Of a stretch of 64,000 nucleotides of DNA, positions 15,105-27,033 are shown one piece after another. The DNA lies in contig DAIDGU010000045.1 of assembly GCA_027459785.1 (NCBI GenBank), positions 62,001-126,000 of the forward strand. The letters run 5' to 3'. Each line of letters begins with the position of its first letter. Position 1 is the first letter of the stretch. Source of the DNA: Ktedonobacteria bacterium (GTDB taxonomy: Bacteria; Chloroflexota; Ktedonobacteria; Ktedonobacterales; JACDGC01). The notes beneath the pieces were generated by a model. The model ran no database searches, was not told the origin of the DNA, and saw only the letters and a list, made by a program, of their open reading frames with translations. The position numbers and the translations under genes were made by a program.

Positions 15105-16016
15105 TCAATGATAGACTTCGGCATTTCGCCAGAGCCTGGCAAAATCGTTGGCTGCACGACGCAGGTTATCCTGATCCATCTTCAGATCGGCGTGTAATTC
15201 TTGAGCAGGTGAAAGCATGTATCCTAGCCAATCATGCTCATCAATCGCGCGTCTGACGTGCTCGAATAGGATCGGCTCTTCTTTTTCTAGAGAGCGAACA
15301 TCAAGGCGATAAAAGCCACAACCGGCCATCACAGGGGCGGTGGTGCAACGAAATTCACAGTTATGCCAGGTATTGTGTGGTACAAAGGTCCGAAAGGCAT
15401 CGATAGTCGCACGCCACTGTTCGACTCTGCCGCTAATCAGGAATTGATAAGTGCGTTTGCGTACCAGATTTTGCTCAACCACCGGAAAGAACGGACCACG
15501 AGTAAAGCTATCATCTTCTAGTTTCATTATATCATAGCGTAAGTCAAAGGTGAGAATTTTGGTTTCCCGACTATACTTTTCTAGCAGATACAGGTCTTCA
15601 TCCGGCCAGACGTCGATGAGACGATGTGTTTCTTTGGCGATTTCAGCGGCTTTCGCGTCGATGCCTCTGGCAATCACCTGGCCAATCCGTTCAACCAATT
15701 GTGTATGCCAAATCGTTTGGCTCTGTATCTGGGCGAGCGAGTGGGTGAGGTGTTCGTCCCACACGGTATAGTTGTTAGTAGCCGTCGTGGTGTCGCTCGT
15801 TTTTTGCAGAACTAAATAATCCAGCGATACCTGAAAAAACTCCGCTAGCGCGATCAGTTTGGGTAATGCTGGCAGCGCTTCACCATGAAGATACTGGGAT
15901 AGGGCGCTTGGCGTTATATGCACGGCAGTGCAAATTTCACTACGTTTCTTGCCACTTTCTTCGATCAGGCTAGCCAGCGTCTCCTTGAATTTCAAAGAGG
16001 ATCCATTCATGTTCAA
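15105..16016 (-). CDS. Cro/C1-type (XRE) HTH regulator with a large C-terminal domain
   Basis: A 303-residue protein. The N-terminal HTH spans about residues 10-70, with the recognition region TAVHITPSALSQYLHGEALP (core ITPSALSQYLHG) and the family ending FFQVSLDYLV. The remaining 220 residues are not a known sensory domain to me; they contain predicted mixed alpha/beta sequence and the motif EHDWLGYML. Two starts are possible: TTG at 16016, which has AAGGAG seven bases upstream, or ATG at 16010, which is 13 bases away; the ribosome site favours TTG. It shares orientation with the ATP-grasp operon and is the obvious candidate regulator of it. The gene is AT-richer than the window average. Confidence 0.85.
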   Translation of the reverse strand: MNMNGSSLKFKETLASLIEESGKKRSEICTAVHITPSALSQYLHGEALPALPKLIALAEFFQVSLDYLVLQKTSDTTTATNNYTVWDEHLTHSLAQIQSQTIWHTQLVERIGQVIARGIDAKAAEIAKETHRLIDVWPDEDLYLLEKYSRETKILTFDLRYDIMKLEDDSFTRGPFFPVVEQNLVRKRTYQFLISGRVEQWRATIDAFRTFVPHNTWHNCEFRCTTAPVMAGCGFYRLDVRSLEKEEPILFEHVRRAIDEHDWLGYMLSPAQELHADLKMDQDNLRRAANDFARLWRNAEVYH

Positions 16017-16069
16017 GATGAAACTCCTTACATACCGACCACGATCAGTGGCAGTTACCCACCCTCTTT

Positions 16070-16099
16070 ATTTTAGCATTACTTAACCCACTACCGCAA
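16070..16099 (-). promoter_or_regulatory. Candidate promoter of the XRE regulator
   Basis: On the minus strand TTGCGG (16099-16094) and TAAAAT (16075-16070) are 18 bases apart, some 54 bases before the regulator start. The -35 box is moderate and the -10 box good. Confidence 0.45.
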
Positions 16100-16268
16100 G
16101 TGGGAGAGGAAAACTCGCTGCTCCAGTCAATAAACCGCCTGCGAAGGAAAGGGAAAAGCGTCTTTTGGGGAGGAAGCATGAGCATCTTCAGTTAAAAATT
16201 GATGGAAAATGAAAAAAGCTACCCGTTCCAAACTTTAAAAGGGACAAGGCTATGAGACGGTTCGTTCG

Positions 16269-16298
16269 TCAAGTTCTACTGTTAGAAAAGAACCCCAT
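16269..16298 (-). CDS. Nine-codon mini-ORF with a near-perfect ribosome-binding site
   Basis: On the minus strand, AAGGAGGTGATC (16312-16301), fully complementary over 12 bases to the 3' end of bacterial 16S rRNA, stands just before an ATG at 16298 that encodes MGFFSNSRT and a stop. It lies about 250 bases upstream of the XRE regulator on the same strand. Such strong initiation on a very short frame is typical of leader peptides used in attenuation. No downstream attenuator could be proved, although a T6 run follows at about 16217-16212. Confidence 0.4.
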   Translation of the reverse strand: MGFFSNSRT

Positions 16299-16655
16299 GC
16301 GATCACCTCCTTGGATTTTCATATATTATTCACAGTATGCAGTCACATAATTTATAGGTAATTAACGTGATCGTCGATGCTATTAAGCCCTTCTTGACTT
16401 TTTGCTCTGTGGAGAGATATACTACCGATAAGGGGGAAGACCTACCATCGCTGGTAGGTTGAGAATGCGAAAAGAGGACATCCACATACCTTTGGCCGGG
16501 TTGGGTGGATGACCTCCTCACAATGCTACATCGGCAAAAATCCTTGCGGATCTTTGCTGTGTTTGCAGCAGCTACGATTATAGCACTTCGCACCCCCTGA
16601 TGTCAAAATGTGGCCTCTTTGGGCTTGCGCCCTCGGCGAATCAGGAGGAAAAAAC
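16299..16655. other. AT-rich intergenic region with two inverted repeats
   Basis: No gene is recognised in this region. ACCTACCA (16440-16447) and TGGTAGGT (16452-16459) form a perfect 8-bp stem with a TCGC loop. A longer imperfect hairpin joins GAGGA-CATCCAC (16474-16485) with GTGGATG-ACC-TCCTC (16505-16519). Neither is followed by a T run, so they are not simple terminators. They could be part of a 5' leader of the downstream small gene or operators. Confidence 0.5.
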
Positions 16656-17009
16656 ATGGCGAAAAAGCTAATCCCCTTTGGTATGGGAACCGTTGTTGCA
16701 AACTTGCTCCTTCACGGGGAGATTGATCCTGCTGACCTGGCTGCCGGCAGTCAGCTCAGGCGTGATCTGAAAGGCATCTTGGCCGAAAATCTCTGCGCGC
16801 CAGTGAACATCCAGGCGCTGAACTTCCTGGAGGAAACTGGCCAAGTCTTTCTCACGGTGGATTATCCGCTCTATGAGATGAGCGAGATCGATGGCCGCGA
16901 CCCCGAAGCGGTTGAGAAACTCATCAAGGAAGTCATGGAAAGCAGTTTGGGGCTGTTCGTCGAGTTCCACCGGCTCCGTGTGATCGTTGATCTGTACGCT
17001 TTCGCGTAA
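16656..17009 (+). CDS. Conserved-looking small protein of unknown function
   Basis: A 117-residue soluble protein starting MAKKLIPFGMGTVVANLL with an excellent AGGAGG (16643-16648) seven bases upstream, which makes it very likely to be a real gene. It has no Cys-rich, membrane or nucleotide-binding motif that I recognise. The sequence is acidic, with alternating strands and helices (QVFLTVDYPLYEM; EAVEKLIKEVMESSLGLF; RLRVIVDLYAF). It stands alone between the AT-rich island and a diguanylate cyclase gene. No function is proposed. Confidence 0.8.
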   Translation: MAKKLIPFGMGTVVANLLLHGEIDPADLAAGSQLRRDLKGILAENLCAPVNIQALNFLEETGQVFLTVDYPLYEMSEIDGRDPEAVEKLIKEVMESSLGLFVEFHRLRVIVDLYAFA

Positions 17010-17034
17010 ACGTACTGTCCTGATCGCTTTTGGG

Positions 17035-17061
17035 GGAGATGACAGCAGACCGGTCATCTCC
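17035..17061 (+). terminator. Hairpin after the unknown small gene
   Basis: GGAGATGAC (17035-17043) pairs perfectly with GTCATCTCC (17053-17061) around a 9-base loop, starting 26 bases after the stop codon. No U tract follows, so termination is plausible but not certain. Confidence 0.4.
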
Positions 17062-17162
17062 TCGCCACATCCCAACTCAGGCCGACATCTGCATCTGTAT
17101 ATGCCCGCCTTCCCTGCCGATAAGACATGTGTAAATGATCGCGCGAGTGGGAGGTTGCTGCG

Positions 17163-19415
17163 ATGGCACCTTTAAAGATAGTGATGCCCCGCGCACTCGG
17201 CAACCACCCCCGGCGCGTGCTGTTGAGCGCGTTCCTGGTCGTGATGGTGCTGGCCGTGGCGCTGAGCAGCGTCGGTGTGTGGGGCATTCGCCGCACCCAG
17301 CAGCACCTGAATGATATCGCCGACCAAGCCACGGTGCGCATCCAGGCTGTCGATGCCGCCCGGTTCGCTCTGCTGACGGTGGAGCGCGACAATCGCCAGG
17401 CGTTCATCGAGCAAGACCCATCGCGGCGGGCGCTGCTCTTGCAACAGGTGGGGCAGGATGTGACGCTGCTGCGCGCGGCAATGGCCCAATGTGTTGCCGC
17501 TTACGGCGGCATCAATGGCAACGCGCAGATGGATGCGTTACAGGTGGCCCTGCCGAATTGGTATGCCAGCGAGATCATTTATGAGAATGATCTGTTGCTG
17601 GATACGCCAGCCTCAGTTACCGCCGCGCAGGTGTTGCAGCGGGGGATTTTCGGCACGCAAGAGGCTTTCGCGGCACAGACGCTTGCCGATCTGGCGACCG
17701 CGGAGCATCACGATATCGCGCGTGAACGCAAGGCGGCGAATACCTTCACGAATACGCTCATCATCGTGTTGTTGGCGGTTGCTGGCGTGGTGCTGGTGCT
17801 TGTTGTTGCCCTTGGTAGCGGTGTCGCGCACCTTATCGCCCGCCAGCATACTCGTCTAGCCCAGGCCAACACGCAGTTGACCGAGTTGGTGGAAGAGGTG
17901 CAGAGCCAACGCGAAGAGATTCAGGAGCAGCGCGATACGCTCGTTACAACCCTGGCCGCCAGCGAACGCGGGCGCAGCGAGATGGACGCGATCTGCGCCA
18001 CCGTGCAAGAGGGTTTGTTGCTGTGCGACCGCGACGGCGCTGAGATCTATCGTAATCCCGCTTGTCGCCACATTTTAGGTGAAAGCGGTTCGACCTGGCA
18101 CAACCTGGCGACAGCATCACCTTTACACCTGTATGCGTTAGACGGTACCCCGTTACCCCACGCACGGCAGCCGCTCCTGCGCGCCTTGCGCGGCGAGGCG
18201 GTCGCCGCCGAACTCCTGCGCCTGCGGCGCGACGACGGCACCGAAGTGGTCGTGCAGTTCGAAGCGACGCCCATCTGTGATCCCACCGGCGAGCAAACGG
18301 GGGCGTTAGGGGTACTGCGCGATGTCACGGCGGAATATCGCATCACGCGCCATGGCGACATGCTGCGCACCTTGGCCCACGCCTGCGCCAGTGCGCTGGA
18401 TGAAGAAACCATCGCGCAGACGGCGGTCGCCGCCTTAATAAAAGGTTTGAATGTCCCCAATTGCGCCATTGTCGTGCGCGATCCTGAGCGACCAGACTAC
18501 GCTCACACTTTATATAGTCAATTTGGGGATGATGTGTCGTCCGCTGAGGCTGCCGCGATTCACCACACGGTAGCGACGGCACCCATCGCTCCCGACGCGC
18601 CGATGGTCAGCCTGCGTGTGCTTGCCACTGGTCAGGCATGTTTTAATATCTCGCCTTTGCCGCTGGGCGAAGGTTCCGCTACCATGCCGCTCTCGATGCA
18701 TGCAATGGCCTATCTGCCATTGTGCCTGGACGGCGTACCGTTCGGCGTCTTCACGGTCGGCTATGCGCCGCACCAGCTCGCCACCTGGGAAGCGCCCGAT
18801 CAAACCCTGCTGCAAGCCGTCGCTGACGAGATCGCCACGGCCCTGCACCGGGCGCGGCTCTTCGCCGAGGCGCGGCAATTGGCGTATACTGATCCGCTGA
18901 CAGGGCTGCGCAACCACCGCGCCATGCAACATGCGCTGCACGCCGCGTTGGCCGAGGCCGCGCCCCACCACGCGCCCGTCTCCGTGATCATGCTGGATGT
19001 CGATCACTTCCGCCGTTTCAATGAAGCGCACGGCCACGACGTCGGCGACCGCGCGCTGCAAAGCGTGGCACGGGCCATTCAGAGCGCCATCCGCGCGCAG
19101 GATGTGGCGGCGCGCTATGGTGGTGAGGAGTTCTGTGTGATCCTCCCTGGCACGGCAGCGGAGGAGGCGGGCCACGTCGCCGAGCGCGTGCGCGCGGCCA
19201 TCGCTGCCAGCCGCGTGCAGGCCCGCGAAGTCCCCGCCGGCCTGCCCCTCACTGCGTCACTGGGCCATGCCACCTGCCCACCGCACGCCACCACCCCTGC
19301 CGATCTGCTGCGCGCCGCCGATGTCGCGCTCTATACGGCCAAGCATCAAGGGCGGAACGTTGTCATCGCTTACGATGATGTCAGCACACTGAGCGATGGT
19401 CGTCAAGCGGCATGA
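17163..19415 (+). CDS. Membrane-anchored diguanylate cyclase (PAS-GAF-GGDEF)
   Basis: A 750-residue sensor enzyme that should make cyclic di-GMP from two GTP. Two membrane spans (about residues 18-40 and 195-220) enclose a helical periplasmic sensor of roughly 155 residues. A coiled coil (about 225-265) leads to a PAS domain (about 270-385), a GAF domain (about 400-565) and a GGDEF domain that begins DPLTGLRNHRAM. The active-site loop is intact as GGEEF (residues 653-657), and the metal-binding MLDVDHFRRFNE is present. No EAL domain is present, so it is a synthase. The ATG at 17163 has GGGAGG upstream. It is monocistronic; the sensed signal is unknown. Confidence 0.93.
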   Translation: MAPLKIVMPRALGNHPRRVLLSAFLVVMVLAVALSSVGVWGIRRTQQHLNDIADQATVRIQAVDAARFALLTVERDNRQAFIEQDPSRRALLLQQVGQDVTLLRAAMAQCVAAYGGINGNAQMDALQVALPNWYASEIIYENDLLLDTPASVTAAQVLQRGIFGTQEAFAAQTLADLATAEHHDIARERKAANTFTNTLIIVLLAVAGVVLVLVVALGSGVAHLIARQHTRLAQANTQLTELVEEVQSQREEIQEQRDTLVTTLAASERGRSEMDAICATVQEGLLLCDRDGAEIYRNPACRHILGESGSTWHNLATASPLHLYALDGTPLPHARQPLLRALRGEAVAAELLRLRRDDGTEVVVQFEATPICDPTGEQTGALGVLRDVTAEYRITRHGDMLRTLAHACASALDEETIAQTAVAALIKGLNVPNCAIVVRDPERPDYAHTLYSQFGDDVSSAEAAAIHHTVATAPIAPDAPMVSLRVLATGQACFNISPLPLGEGSATMPLSMHAMAYLPLCLDGVPFGVFTVGYAPHQLATWEAPDQTLLQAVADEIATALHRARLFAEARQLAYTDPLTGLRNHRAMQHALHAALAEAAPHHAPVSVIMLDVDHFRRFNEAHGHDVGDRALQSVARAIQSAIRAQDVAARYGGEEFCVILPGTAAEEAGHVAERVRAAIAASRVQAREVPAGLPLTASLGHATCPPHATTPADLLRAADVALYTAKHQGRNVVIAYDDVSTLSDGRQAA

Positions 19416-19540
19416 TCGCCGCCTTTTGCCGCTAAAGATTGTGTCTTGCAATGACTTGGTACGACTCAGCCAGTGAAATGGCATGATGGGCGCGAGGGAA
19501 AGAAGTATTATATTTGCTTGTCCATTAGGGGAGGCATCGT

Positions 19541-20701
19541 ATGCACGTGTTGGCATGGCTCAGTCTCGGCGCGCTGATCGTGGCGCTCGCCGCCTGCGGC
19601 TTCGCGGCAGGGCCGACCACGCCGCCCGCGACGATCTATATTGCCACAGGCGCGACGATCACGGCGCTGGCTGGCGACACCGGTCATGTCATCTGGCAAG
19701 CGCACATGACTGGCACGCCGGATGCCTTGCTCGCAGATGCCGGCGGCATCTATGCCACCGTGATCGCTGGCACGGCGACGGCTCCCAGCCAGGGCTATAG
19801 CGAGGCGTTGAACCGCAAGGACGGCTCGGTGCGCTGGCACACGGCCCCTGGCACGCTGTTCGTGCCGCTGGGCAGCGCAAACGGTGTGCTGGCGACGCTG
19901 GCGGTCGCCTTGCCTTTGGTCACCAGCACGACATCCACCCTGGAAGGGCTGGACGCGCAGACGGGCAAGGTGCGCTGGTCGCGCACGTTGACCAACGTCG
20001 CCGCCGGGCCGCTGATGGTGCAGCAAACCGTCGTCGCGCTCACCCTCACCAACGGTGCGCAGGGAACGCTGCAAGCGTTCGATAGCATCACAGGAGCGCC
20101 GCGCTGGCACGCGGATGTGCCGCCCGTCGCGCTGCTGGCCGGCGCGACCACGCTCGATTACCTCACGCCACCCTATGCGACGCCGCCGAATACCCTTGTC
20201 GCGCTGAATGGCCCGACCGGCCAGCCCGAATGGCATTATACCTTCACTGGCGACTCCAGCATCACGCTGGCGGCGGCCACCGCCGGCCAGGTCTTCGCCG
20301 CTGTGAGCAAAGCCGGCGGATCGCCCGGCACACTGGTCGCCCTGGACGCTACGACCGGCCACCAGCAGTGGCAAGCCACCGTCGGTCCCGCGCCCATCGC
20401 TTCTGTCAGCGTCGGCCCCGGCGACCTCTATTGCACCGTGCCGCCCGCGAACTCGACCGTTCCCGCGAATCTGGTGGCGCTACAAACGGGCAGCGGGAAG
20501 CAGATCTGGCAGACCACGACCGCTTTCGGCGCGTTCGTCCCTGTCATCGCTGGCGCTGCGGCCTTGTATACCGCCGAAAACCCGACCGATGTCACCGAGG
20601 CATCCATCGTTGAGGCGCGGCGTCCTAACGATGGCCAGCTCATCTGGCAATGGCGTGCGCCCACCGGCGGTGGTGCGCTGCTGGCTGCCAGCGGTTTATG
20701 A
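19541..20701 (+). CDS. PQQ-type beta-propeller lipoprotein
   Basis: A 386-residue secreted protein. The signal peptide ends in a lipobox (VALAACG; Cys19), so it should be lipid-anchored outside the membrane. The rest consists of repeated blades of the PQQ/quinoprotein type: each contains an ALxxxTGxxxW(Q/H) turn (ITALAGDTGHVIWQA, LEGLDAQTGKVRWS, LQAFDSITGAPRWH, LVALNGPTGQPEWHY, LVALDATTGHQQWQ, LVALQTGSGKQIWQ). Residues needed to bind PQQ and the catalytic metal are not evident, so a scaffold (BamB-like) role is as likely as a dehydrogenase. GGGGAGG precedes the ATG. It converges on gyrA. Confidence 0.85.
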   Translation: MHVLAWLSLGALIVALAACGFAAGPTTPPATIYIATGATITALAGDTGHVIWQAHMTGTPDALLADAGGIYATVIAGTATAPSQGYSEALNRKDGSVRWHTAPGTLFVPLGSANGVLATLAVALPLVTSTTSTLEGLDAQTGKVRWSRTLTNVAAGPLMVQQTVVALTLTNGAQGTLQAFDSITGAPRWHADVPPVALLAGATTLDYLTPPYATPPNTLVALNGPTGQPEWHYTFTGDSSITLAAATAGQVFAAVSKAGGSPGTLVALDATTGHQQWQATVGPAPIASVSVGPGDLYCTVPPANSTVPANLVALQTGSGKQIWQTTTAFGAFVPVIAGAAALYTAENPTDVTEASIVEARRPNDGQLIWQWRAPTGGGALLAASGL

Positions 20702-20710
20702 ATGAGTATG

Positions 20711-20737
20711 GAGGCGCGATGAATCGCGCCCCTACGG
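20711..20737. repeat. Dispersed palindromic repeat between convergent genes
   Basis: GGCGCGA-TGAA-TCGCGCC (20713-20730) is a perfect 7-bp hairpin followed by CCTACGG. The same word occurs almost unchanged at 58026-58043 and in decayed form at 29726-29743. Placed between the PQQ lipoprotein and gyrA stops, it could help termination in both directions. Confidence 0.75.
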
Positions 20738-20753
20738 AACAGCCCGGCTGAGA

Positions 20754-24812
<4,059 letters not shown>

Positions 24813-24851
24813 CGTGGGGTGACTCCTCTTGTATACAGCTTTAACCTATGT

Positions 24852-24860
24852 ATTATACCA
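24852..24860 (-). promoter_or_regulatory. Extended -10 promoter of gyrA
   Basis: On the minus strand TGGTATAAT (24860-24852) forms an extended -10 element (TGnTATAAT) about 40 bases before the GTG start of gyrA. A weak -35 (TTCACG) lies 18 bases further upstream. Confidence 0.6.
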
Positions 24861-24959
24861 TTTCTAGAAGTAGAACGTGAAACCGGCAATCCGCTCGTGG
24901 TGCGACCTCGTGGCATTTTCCATGCATTGCCTGTAGGAAGAATGGGGTGTGTCAGCCGC

Positions 24960-25427
24960 TCAGCCGCGCTCGATCATATAGCCGTCCAGCGCCAGCACCA
25001 CGGCGCATTCCAGCGGCGTCAGCGAAACATGCACGCGCCCACCGGTGATGAGCGGCAATCCGGCCCCCAGGTCGTACCAGTCCGTCTGCGCGCCGCCGCG
25101 CACGATGCGCCCTGTCGCTTGGATGCGTACCCCCATGCCCACATCGGGGTGGTCGGCATACTCGCCCAGAACCTCACCCGTCGCGTCCACCAGGCGGGCG
25201 CGCATCTGCTTGCCCATCATCCCGCGCGCCCGCACGCGCCACGCACCGAGCGCCGAGGTCACGTCCGCGCCCCAGCCATGCAGGCGGATATCCAGATACA
25301 TGTAGATCGCCGCGCCCGCGCGCAGCGCATAGGCGGGCTTCAGCCAATGGCGCCGCTGCCATTGCACGAACGGGACCAGCGCCGGTTGCAGCGCATAAAA
25401 GGGATCGCCTTCGACCGGTTGTGCCAT
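24960..25427 (-). CDS. Protein of unknown function, 155 residues
   Basis: A soluble, beta-rich protein beginning MAQPVEGDPFYALQPALVPF. The start at 25427 is set by GAAGGAG at eight bases; an open frame to 25505 has no ribosome site. No family is recognised. The segments QMRARLVDATGEVLGEYAD and GGRVHVSLTPLECAVVLAL (shown as motif pieces) suggest a beta-barrel, vaguely PilZ-like, but the PilZ RxxxR and DxSxxG motifs are missing. It lies between gyrA and a Dpm1-type glycosyltransferase, all on the minus strand, but the gaps are too large to claim an operon. Confidence 0.7.
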   Translation of the reverse strand: MAQPVEGDPFYALQPALVPFVQWQRRHWLKPAYALRAGAAIYMYLDIRLHGWGADVTSALGAWRVRARGMMGKQMRARLVDATGEVLGEYADHPDVGMGVRIQATGRIVRGGAQTDWYDLGAGLPLITGGRVHVSLTPLECAVVLALDGYMIERG

Positions 25428-25554
25428 CGCGTCTGCTCCTTCTCGCGCATTCACAGCACGGCTCATGAATAGCTGAGCTTGTGTGATGCTTTGCACGATC
25501 AGCATGATACGCTATGGCACACGCGCGGTGCTAGGTGGCGCGAACGGGCAAGGT

Positions 25555-26337
25555 TCAGCGCCGGCTGATACTTTCTTCCACGAAGGCCGGCGTGACAACG
25601 GTGATCTGCCCCTGCGTGGGGCGCGGTGCGGGGCCGCTGCGCCGGAGGGTGCGCAGCACGAACTGGAAGCCCTCGATGAAGATGCGGCGCGACATCTTGG
25701 ATTGACCGACGCGGCGGTCGATGAACGTGATGGGGATCTCCGTCACGCGCATCCGCTGGCGCAGCACCTGATAGACCAGTTCCACTTGAAAAGCGTAGCC
25801 CTGCGAGCGGATGCTGTCGAGATCGATGGCTTCCAGCGCGCTACGGTGGTAGCAACGGAAGCCCGCCGTGCAGTCATGGATGGGGATGCGCAGCATCGTG
25901 CGCGTGAACGTGTTGCCGCCGCCGCTGATCAGCCGGCGCATCGCCGTCCAGTTTGGCGTGCTGCCGCCGGGGATGTAGCGCGAGCCGATGACCAGTTCCG
26001 CGTTGGCGGAGGCGCGCAGGAAGGCCGGCAGGTACTGGGGATCGTGCGAGAAGTCGGCATCCATCTCGAAGATGCGGTCGAACCCGTGCGCCATCGCCAG
26101 CTTAAAACCCTGGATATAGGCTGTTCCCAAACCCTGTTTGCCGGGACGGTGTAGCACCTTCAGGCGCGGCTCGCGCGCGGCGATCTCGTCGGCCACCTGC
26201 CCCGTGCCGTCCGGCGAGTTGTCATCCACAATCAAGATGTTCGCCCAGGGGGCATTTTGTAAAATGGCTCTGACGATCTCCGGCAGATTCTCGCGCTCAT
26301 TATACGTTGGCATGATGATGACGGATTTCAGCGACAC
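25555..26337 (-). CDS. Polyprenol-phosphate mannosyltransferase (Dpm1-like, GT2)
   Basis: A 260-residue GT-A-fold enzyme. The N-terminus VIIMPTYNERENLPEIV, ILIVDDNSPDGTG (nucleotide-sugar binding) and FEMDADFSHDPQYL (DXD region) are diagnostic of the dolichol/polyprenol-phosphate mannose synthase group; the later segment DCTAGFRCYHRSAL and a family-type QVELVYQ are also present. It lacks C-terminal membrane spans, as in the soluble Dpm1 class, and would transfer mannose from GDP-mannose to polyprenyl phosphate for extracytoplasmic glycosylation. The start is GTG at 26337, with GGAGG seven bases upstream. No protein O-mannosyltransferase partner is in view. Confidence 0.9.
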   Translation of the reverse strand: MSLKSVIIMPTYNERENLPEIVRAILQNAPWANILIVDDNSPDGTGQVADEIAAREPRLKVLHRPGKQGLGTAYIQGFKLAMAHGFDRIFEMDADFSHDPQYLPAFLRASANAELVIGSRYIPGGSTPNWTAMRRLISGGGNTFTRTMLRIPIHDCTAGFRCYHRSALEAIDLDSIRSQGYAFQVELVYQVLRQRMRVTEIPITFIDRRVGQSKMSRRIFIEGFQFVLRTLRRSGPAPRPTQGQITVVTPAFVEESISRR

Positions 26338-26568
26338 AGGGTATCCTCCAGCACACTAGCTTCGGTTCATCTAGTATACCAGAGGCCCATCCTTGGCGGC
26401 AATGTGACTATACCAATATCCGCCCCCCGCTCATCGCCCCGCCTTGCATATGCAGAGCGGCGGGTGCTACCCTGGACACAGGAGAACATCCTGGAACAGT
26501 AGAGACCTGATTGCAGCAGAGCCGGTCCTTTCCGTTGATAGCATACCCGCTCACAAGGAGGCCACAGG

Positions 26569-27030
26569 ATGGCAAGCAATGATCCCTTACCGGCAGCGGC
26601 GGCGACAGTGCTGGCGCAGGTCTTCGCGCTGGTGCGCGCCTGCCCCGTCGGGCGCGTGACCACGTATGGCTGGCTGGCACAGGCAGCCGGCTATCCACGG
26701 CGAGCGCGCATGGTCGGCTGGATGATGAACGAGGCGACAGCGGACGTGCCAGCGCAACGGGTGGTCAACAGCAAGGGCGAACTGAGCGGCAGTTGGGCCT
26801 TCGCCGCGCCGGATGCTATGCGCCGGCTGCTGGCTGATGAGGGAATCTTGTTCCTGGAAGATGGTCGCGTAGACCTAAAACGGTATGGGTGGCAGCCCTT
26901 GCGCGACCTGGATGACACGCAGCGCGCCGCCCTGCTGGCCAGCGCATCTACTGCGCCAGCACAGCCAAGCGAACGACTGCTCCATCTGTTACGCCACGAC
27001 GTAGCCTCGCCCTTCCGCCAGCCATCCTGA
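26569..27030 (+). CDS. Alkyltransferase-like protein (ATL/MGMT family, no reactive Cys)
   Basis: A 153-residue member of the O6-alkylguanine-DNA alkyltransferase DNA-binding family. It shows VFALVRACPVGRVTTYGWLAQAAGYPRRARMVGWMM-type sequence (helix-turn-helix with the Arg finger; pieces VGRVTTYGWLA and RRARMVGWMM). In MGMT the active site is PCHRV; here it reads PAQRVVNSKGELSG, so the alkyl-accepting Cys is replaced by Ala. Such ATLs bind alkylated guanine and direct it to nucleotide excision repair. The C-terminal 45 residues are a Ala-rich extension. AGGAGG lies seven bases before the ATG. It is convergent with the malectin protein gene, three bases away. Confidence 0.9.
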   Translation: MASNDPLPAAAATVLAQVFALVRACPVGRVTTYGWLAQAAGYPRRARMVGWMMNEATADVPAQRVVNSKGELSGSWAFAAPDAMRRLLADEGILFLEDGRVDLKRYGWQPLRDLDDTQRAALLASASTAPAQPSERLLHLLRHDVASPFRQPS

Positions 27031-27033
27031 TGC

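Noticed and set aside
16301..16312. GATCACCTCCTT on the plus strand as a 16S rRNA 3' end fragment
   Set aside because: Only 12 bases match and no flanking rRNA sequence is present; it is better explained as a ribosome-binding site on the minus strand.
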